Under the pieces are notes generated by a model that saw only the letters and a program-made list of their open reading frames with translations, had not been told where the DNA came from and made no database searches. A stretch of DNA of 64,000 nt, from contig OU744449.1 in NCBI GenBank assembly GCA_916610825.1, positions 25,185,793-25,249,792 of the forward strand. The letters run 5' to 3'. The translations under genes were made by a program, and so were the position numbers. Origin of the DNA: Haliclystus octoradiatus (Eukaryota > Cnidaria > Staurozoa > Stauromedusae > Haliclystidae). This document shows positions 59,112-64,000 of the stretch, piece by piece. Numbering within the stretch: the stretch's first letter is position 1; each line of letters opens with the position of its first letter.

Positions 59112-59678
59112 TTAGTTTTTATTGTTCTCTACTGTAGTTATTTCGTATGGAGGAGGTTGTCCAAAATCTCCTGTCGCAACAGTTTGTAATTGACGATTGG
59201 AGCTATTGATGTCTTCAGGTGAATTATAAAAGATTTGAAAATTACCAGCACGTGATAATGACTTTAATAGTGCATAATAAGATGCTACAACATAAATAAA
59301 GAACATATATACTGTGATGCTTGCGAGTGTTACCAAATGATGGATAATATGACTGCCCGCGATTGAATATAAAACCAATGCTATTGCCAATAGTATTATT
59401 GTCATAATCGTCCATCCGATCCATATTAGACATAGCAGCCGGTATTTTGGTTTGTTCAAAGCTGAACAAATAATTAATAACACTGTGATAAATATTCCAA
59501 TGCAACTGACAACAAGGCCTGCAATTGATGCTGCTTCGCTAATTGTTTCATTTTGACGAGATACATTAGTTGAATTTTTAGGACCAATGAAAACATGATC
59601 ACCAATTCTGACTGAATCCTCGTGGCTACCAAGATTATGGAGCTCTTTAGCGCCGTTGAACAGACCGTATACCTCCAT
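59112..59678 (-). CDS. multi-pass membrane protein with PPxY motif, probably the last exon
   Basis: 188 codons visible. Residues 1-48 look lumenal or extracellular, with three N-glycosylation sequons (N35, N38, N43). Three hydrophobic helices follow at about 49-73, 80-106 and 111-139, then a 49-residue tail with PPPY (175-178), a likely NEDD4-type WW ligand. The sequence before the first ATG reads TTTTTGTAG, a plausible splice acceptor, with Cys in frame before Met, so an upstream exon could supply a further helix. Four helices plus a PPxY tail resemble LAPTM/DUF4728-like endolysosomal proteins; this is a tentative assignment. AATAAA is inside the last codons (59118-59123). Confidence 0.65.
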   Translation of the reverse strand: MEVYGLFNGAKELHNLGSHEDSVRIGDHVFIGPKNSTNVSRQNETISEAASIAGLVVSCIGIFITVLLIICSALNKPKYRLLCLIWIGWTIMTIILLAIALVLYSIAGSHIIHHLVTLASITVYMFFIYVVASYYALLKSLSRAGNFQIFYNSPEDINSSNRQLQTVATGDFGQPPPYEITTVENNKN

Positions 59679-60198
59679 GCACTACAAAAATGGAAGAATG
59701 CAACATTAATTTTATAAGCTGAGTAAACAGAACTTAGTGTAGCCTGGAATTAAATCCAGCTTGAAGACTATGACTGTAGAGAAAGGCCCTTTTCATAGAG
59801 ATCTCAGATGCACCACTGCAAATACTTGTTGATGTTTGACCGTAAAAACCCAACCATTGTTGATATATCGGGTGCTCCATTGCCATAATCTACAGACTGG
59901 CATTTGAGAACTACAACATGCTTTGAAATTTCCTGGCTCTTCTGTCAGGGTCGCAGGATTTAGGGAAAACGATTATCTGCATACTTTTAAAAACTTCAGA
60001 TGATAATTATCTGATCAGCAGTAAGCTATATGTTTGCCAAAATAACTTTTGATGGCCTAATTATGATTTTATTGCAGAAACAAATACAAAGCAAATACAG
60101 TACATTGAATACAATATAGCCAAGTGTAAATTATTAACACAATTTTTCATACATGTATATAATGAGAGTTACTGGTTTGTTTTTCATTAGAATAAATT
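59679..60198. other. intergenic or intron upstream of the membrane-protein exon
   Basis: A weak match to SINE family 2 (AGATCTCAGATGCACCACTG) at about 59798-59830. I could not find an upstream exon with confidence. Confidence 0.3.
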
Positions 60199-60238
60199 AT
60201 GTTTGAAGAGCGCACAAGCGCGAAACTCAGAGTCATGG
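60199..60238 (+). ncRNA. decayed hammerhead ribozyme motif
   Basis: TTGAAGA (core C changed to T), stem II GCGC with loop ACAA and GCGC, GAAA, stem III CT-CAG-AG, then GTC. Stem I hardly pairs. The downstream block to about 60300, with TTATACATAGCTCTACTG and TCGAGCACT, matches that of the copy at 31802. Probably inactive. Confidence 0.6.
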
Positions 60239-60314
60239 TAAAACTTGACTAATCTTTGTTTCATTTATACATAGCTCTACTGAACTGTATCGAGCACTCT
60301 CTTAAATGGTTTGC

Positions 60315-60601
<287 letters not shown>

Positions 60602-60655
60602 ATACAGTAGTACAAATATTCTATTATTGCAGATATTAAATGAACGATGGGCTAA

Positions 60656-61530
60656 GGCTAGGGTTATATGGACGCACCGAACTCAATTGAATCATTCATT
60701 CGAATAAATCTCATGATAGCGCGCTTCGTATACCACCATTTGGTTCATCAACATTCCTCAAAAAACATTAAGTGCATCAAGCTAGTTCCGCACGTCAAGC
60801 CTTGACGTGCAGAGCTCTTCTCCATGAATTAAATTCATCACCGCGTTATACGAGCGAGCTATGATCGCACCGAACTAAATACATTTGAATCACGGTGCCG
60901 TGACTGAGCTCCTATATCTACCTTGTATGGCAATAAACCTAGGGATGTGCAAATCATAAATTATTTTAAAGGATGTTTCCATGGCAATGCGATGGAAAGA
61001 ACATCGCTTTTGGGAAGTTGTTATGGTGACTTGTTCATATGATTGAAAGATGGCTGACAGGGAAGCTGATGTTTTCCAAAATCATGATTTAAAACATTTA
61101 AAAACGTTTTATTTTAGTCAATAACAATGCATCAGCACTAGAATTGCAGTCGCTTTTATCATAATACGTTATTTTAATGGAAATTCGCATTTAATCTGCT
61201 CTGAGTACTATGCCTTGTTAGAACAAAAACTATCTCCTGTAAAAATGCTTGCCAACCATTGAGATTACTACTTCGTACAAGTTTTAAACTAATGATAGCC
61301 AAAATAGAACGGAAAAATTGCTGAAAGTGAATAATAATGCAAACAAAACACTCTGGTTTCAAACCATGCGATATAATTCCAAGAAAACTAATTCCTATCA
61401 CGTGACATTTTGGCCAGTTTTTAAAGATCTTCGACGTTTGGTTCGTCTGGATAACCCCAAGGCGAATTTAATGCTATTCGGTGTCGCACCTAATTCGAAT
61501 TGAGTTCGGTGCGTCCATATAACCCCAGCC
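60656..61530. mobile_element. non-autonomous Harbinger/PIF-like transposon, 875 bp
   Basis: The left end GGCTAGGGTTATATGG continues to GACGCACCGAACTCAATT; the right end is its inverse, ending CCATATAACCCCAGCC. Inverted repeats are about 34 bp with one mismatch near the tip. The flanking TAA (60653-60655 and 61531-61533) is the 3-bp TWA duplication characteristic of PIF/Harbinger. No transposase frame inside, though 61318-61503 is an open 61-codon frame. Confidence 0.75.
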
Positions 61531-61533
61531 TAA

Positions 61534-62250
61534 AACAATGTAAAATGTTAATTCGTTAATTCTGCAAATGTGCATCTGTAAACTCTTGTGCAAATGTGCA
61601 TCTGTGCATGGGTAAACTAAAACGTTTTCGATTTACAATTTGCTATATCAACTTTTAATTCGGCTGAGCTTCTAGATCAGCTGGGATCAGCATCACGCAA
61701 AAAAAATGTTAATCACAAAATCGAGAGAACATCAATATTATACGTGTTGCAAAAGCACTGTGGTAAATTTAATGGCGTTTGGCGATATCTGATAAAATGA
61801 GAAGAGTAAAGTGAAGGCCAAACTATCTGATCAACAGTGCCAACTCAAACACAGAATTACCTTATTGACAACACAATTGTCAATCTTTAAAAAGTTACAA
61901 TAAAATGAAACTCTTACTTACTAATTCTGAAACTGCAAGAATCAAAACACCAGTTCGTAAGTCGCAGCAACTAAAACAGTTTCGCATAAGTGGAAGGTTG
62001 AAATTTGCCATAGTTACAACAGCAGTATTATTTCGGTATATTCATTTGTATATTGCAAAGATTTCCTACCAATAGTAACAACTTTATTCTCGGGTAAACT
62101 AGTTTCGGAATTCTAATTCCCAAAGCTGATTGAAAAGTGAACTTTTGAGAATAAAAAGTTGAAAACACAAAGATTGAAAACATTGAGAGCTGGTAGCGAG
62201 AATATGTTGCTATGGTGCGTTTCCATGGTCACTCCAACATTATGGCAGCT
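61534..62250. other. intergenic, nothing recognised
   Basis: No gene supported. Confidence 0.35.
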
Positions 62251-62583
62251 GCAAGCAGCTTCATGTTGATGGGGGTCATATAAAACGGGTATCGCAATTC
62301 GCAAATCACCCTTTAGCAATAGCGGGAAACTGAAATTTTGTTAAAAGCAGTCTCGATGAACAAATCATTAAAACGGGATGATTTTTATATCATGTTTCAC
62401 CAGGCCCTGCATTTTACTGCAAGCAGCTTCATGTTGAGGGGGGTCATATAAAACGGGGATCGCAATTCGCAAATCACCCTATAGCAATAGCGGGAAACGG
62501 AAATTTGTGAAAAGCAGTCTCGATGAACAAATCATTAAAACAGGATGATTTTTATCATGTTTCATCAGGCCCTGTATATTACT
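62251..62583 (+). repeat. tandem duplication, 167-bp period
   Basis: TGCAAGCAGCTTCATGTTGA begins at 62251 and at 62418, and the two units are about 93-95% alike to GGCCCTG. Flanking DNA is single-copy in the window. No coding frame is shared. Confidence 0.9.
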
Positions 62584-63784
62584 CAGAAAGACAGTTTGCA
62601 AAAAAAATTATCTTCAACTTCGATGAAATCTGCTCCAATTTTTAGCATGGCAGTTGGCAACTTGATATGCCTCTGAACAAAACTTGCATCATCTCACTTC
62701 TACTTTTATCTATATTTTTGGACGAAAGTTAGTAGTGTCGGAAAAACGATCTTATACTCCCGGTGTTATTGATCTCGCCAATTCCCCGTTACCCATTTCC
62801 TTCTATCACTTTCGGGATTATATAGCGTCCGTATATGATTTAACAAACTCGATGTTTTTATCAAATTATGGGATCAGTATTGTGCAAAGTATTACAACTC
62901 ATCAAACTATTATAATGACTATATTATAGTAAAGAATAATGTCTATCTTATATGAGTCTATGAAAATATTTAATTGCATTAAAAATTTCAATTGGAAGTT
63001 AAGTAAGTTAATCAATCTTTAAATACATTGTATCATTATAAACTTTATTAAACTTAGCATGACCGATTTTGAATGAACAATTAAAAGCACCGCAAAGTAG
63101 TATTTACGTTCCTTTTGAATATTATTGTATACGTCACGACAAAGGATAACTTGAAGATAGGCGCCTCGTAAAGTTTCAAAATACTAAAGGGGTCAATTGC
63201 TTTTGGTATGAAAGACATAATAACCATAATTCACATATATCCGCTGACTGTTATCCGAAAATTGTTTCACACTGTCGTTGTAACTTGGCATCTAGCCTAG
63301 GCTGGAGGGCTGGGGTGTAAAACTTCCATAGTGCTTCGAAGGGATATTGCTCAAGATTTTGGGAGGATGATTATAAAAATTATTCAAATCAAGAAGAAGA
63401 TACCCAACTCAGATCATTTAGTCATTGTTCCATGTTAGCTTGTAAAGCATAATCCCGTTCTTCACTTGATTTTAAAATGCTTCACTTCCGCAAAAATCTA
63501 TATTTATAATTAGATAGATAGAGTTTTATTCCAACAATTTAAGCATTACGTAGTGCAATTACTAAACATTGTTGACGTCACCTCTTATAAGAAGTATTGC
63601 TTGTCTGTGTGAGGGACGCAAGGTTAGTTTACATGATTAATTGTTTAGAATTTTCTTACAAGAATATTATATAGATACAAAGAAATCATACGAAATCATA
63701 CGATTGATATACACATTAAATGTAGATGAGAAACATTTATAGTCAAATTAATTATATTATAAAATTCTATAATATATTATGAGG
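62584..63784. other. intergenic, nothing recognised
   Basis: No gene supported; the 81-codon frame at 62684-62929 has no recognisable domain. Confidence 0.35.
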
Positions 63785-63898
63785 TGAACACATGTATGTG
63801 AGAGCGCTCAATGTTTGTTAAGACAGAGCATAATATAGAAATAAAAATAGACATGAAGATGATCGACGAAAGCCTTTTCCGTTACTCGGAGTTTCACG
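63785..63898 (-). ncRNA. hammerhead element, minus-strand copy lacking the 5' core
   Basis: On the minus strand: GCGT, GAAA, stem III CT-CCG-AG, GTA, ACGG, then AAAAGG and a block with TTTTATTTCTATATTATGC and CATTGAGCGCT, which matches the conserved region after the hammerheads at 31802 and 60202. The CUGANGA part is missing because the copy is joined head to head with the plus-strand copy that follows. Confidence 0.6.
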
Positions 63899-63949
63899 CC
63901 GTCTGATGAACGCAAAGTAAACGTGTGAAGCTCCGAGTAACGGAAAAGG
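63899..63949 (+). ncRNA. hammerhead ribozyme motif, near-complete
   Basis: Stem I CCGT/ACGG; CTGATGA; stem II ACGC/GTGT with loop AAAGTAAAC; then GAAG in place of GAAA, so the A15.1-U16.1 pair becomes G-U; stem III CT-CCG-AG; GTA. With the preceding minus-strand copy it forms a perfect 19-bp inverted repeat (63873-63891 with 63931-63949). Activity is probably low. Confidence 0.65.
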
Positions 63950-64000
63950 TTTTTGCCCCATCTTCGTAATTATAATGTATGCATTTCAAACTTATGCCCG

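Overview
The window is animal nuclear DNA: AT-rich, mostly intergenic, with a Kir-type K+ channel, a paraoxonase-like protein, an ankyrin protein, a small multi-pass membrane protein, two U4 spliceosomal snRNA genes with linked upstream elements, and many metazoan-type transposable elements. It looks like an invertebrate, but no feature fixes the lineage. The channel, ankyrin and paraoxonase-like genes are each one open exon with an in-frame stop just upstream of the ATG. In three of the four protein genes an AATAAA lies within or next to the stop codon, so 3' UTRs may be very short.

Layout. 1-17 kb is gene-poor and holds decayed elements: a LINE fragment ending in a (GAAT)n tract (about 1.84-2.9 kb), a 206-bp MITE (4.8 kb), a foldback element (5.8-6.05 kb), a second LINE fragment (7.0-7.3 kb), a decayed Ty3/gypsy integrase (7.4-8.25 kb), a tRNA-derived SINE (8.8-9.16 kb), a LINE remnant (12.1-12.6 kb) and another foldback (16.0-16.2 kb). 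17-33 kb is almost empty apart from hammerhead-ribozyme motifs at 17.96 and 31.80 kb, a TIR element (28.6 kb) and a tRNA SINE (30.0 kb). The Kir channel gene is at 33.97-35.25 kb. 38-46 kb holds more TIR elements and the two U4 genes (42.60 and 45.38 kb). 46.14-51.12 kb is a complete, apparently very young Ty3/gypsy element of CsRn1/Kabuki type (tRNA-Trp primer site, CHCC Gag box, visually identical LTRs). 51.78-53.27 kb is a 75-bp minisatellite of about 19 units, each carrying two interlocking inverted repeats. 53.6-59.7 kb is the gene cluster: ankyrin protein (-), paraoxonase-like (+), membrane protein (-). 60-64 kb has a hammerhead remnant beside a long (ATT)n tract, an 875-bp Harbinger-like element, a 167-bp tandem duplication and an inverted pair of hammerhead motifs.

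The most unusual signal is a dispersed family of short type-I hammerhead ribozyme motifs (four loci, one fully canonical) that share a conserved block 3' of the ribozyme. This resembles ribozymes of Penelope-like elements or retrozymes, but no reverse transcriptase is seen beside them. Next in interest are the U4 gene pair with conserved proximal and distal upstream elements, the intact gypsy element whose Gag frame opens inside the LTR, and a paraoxonase-like protein with Asn in place of a calcium-binding Asp. The genes do not form an evident pathway.
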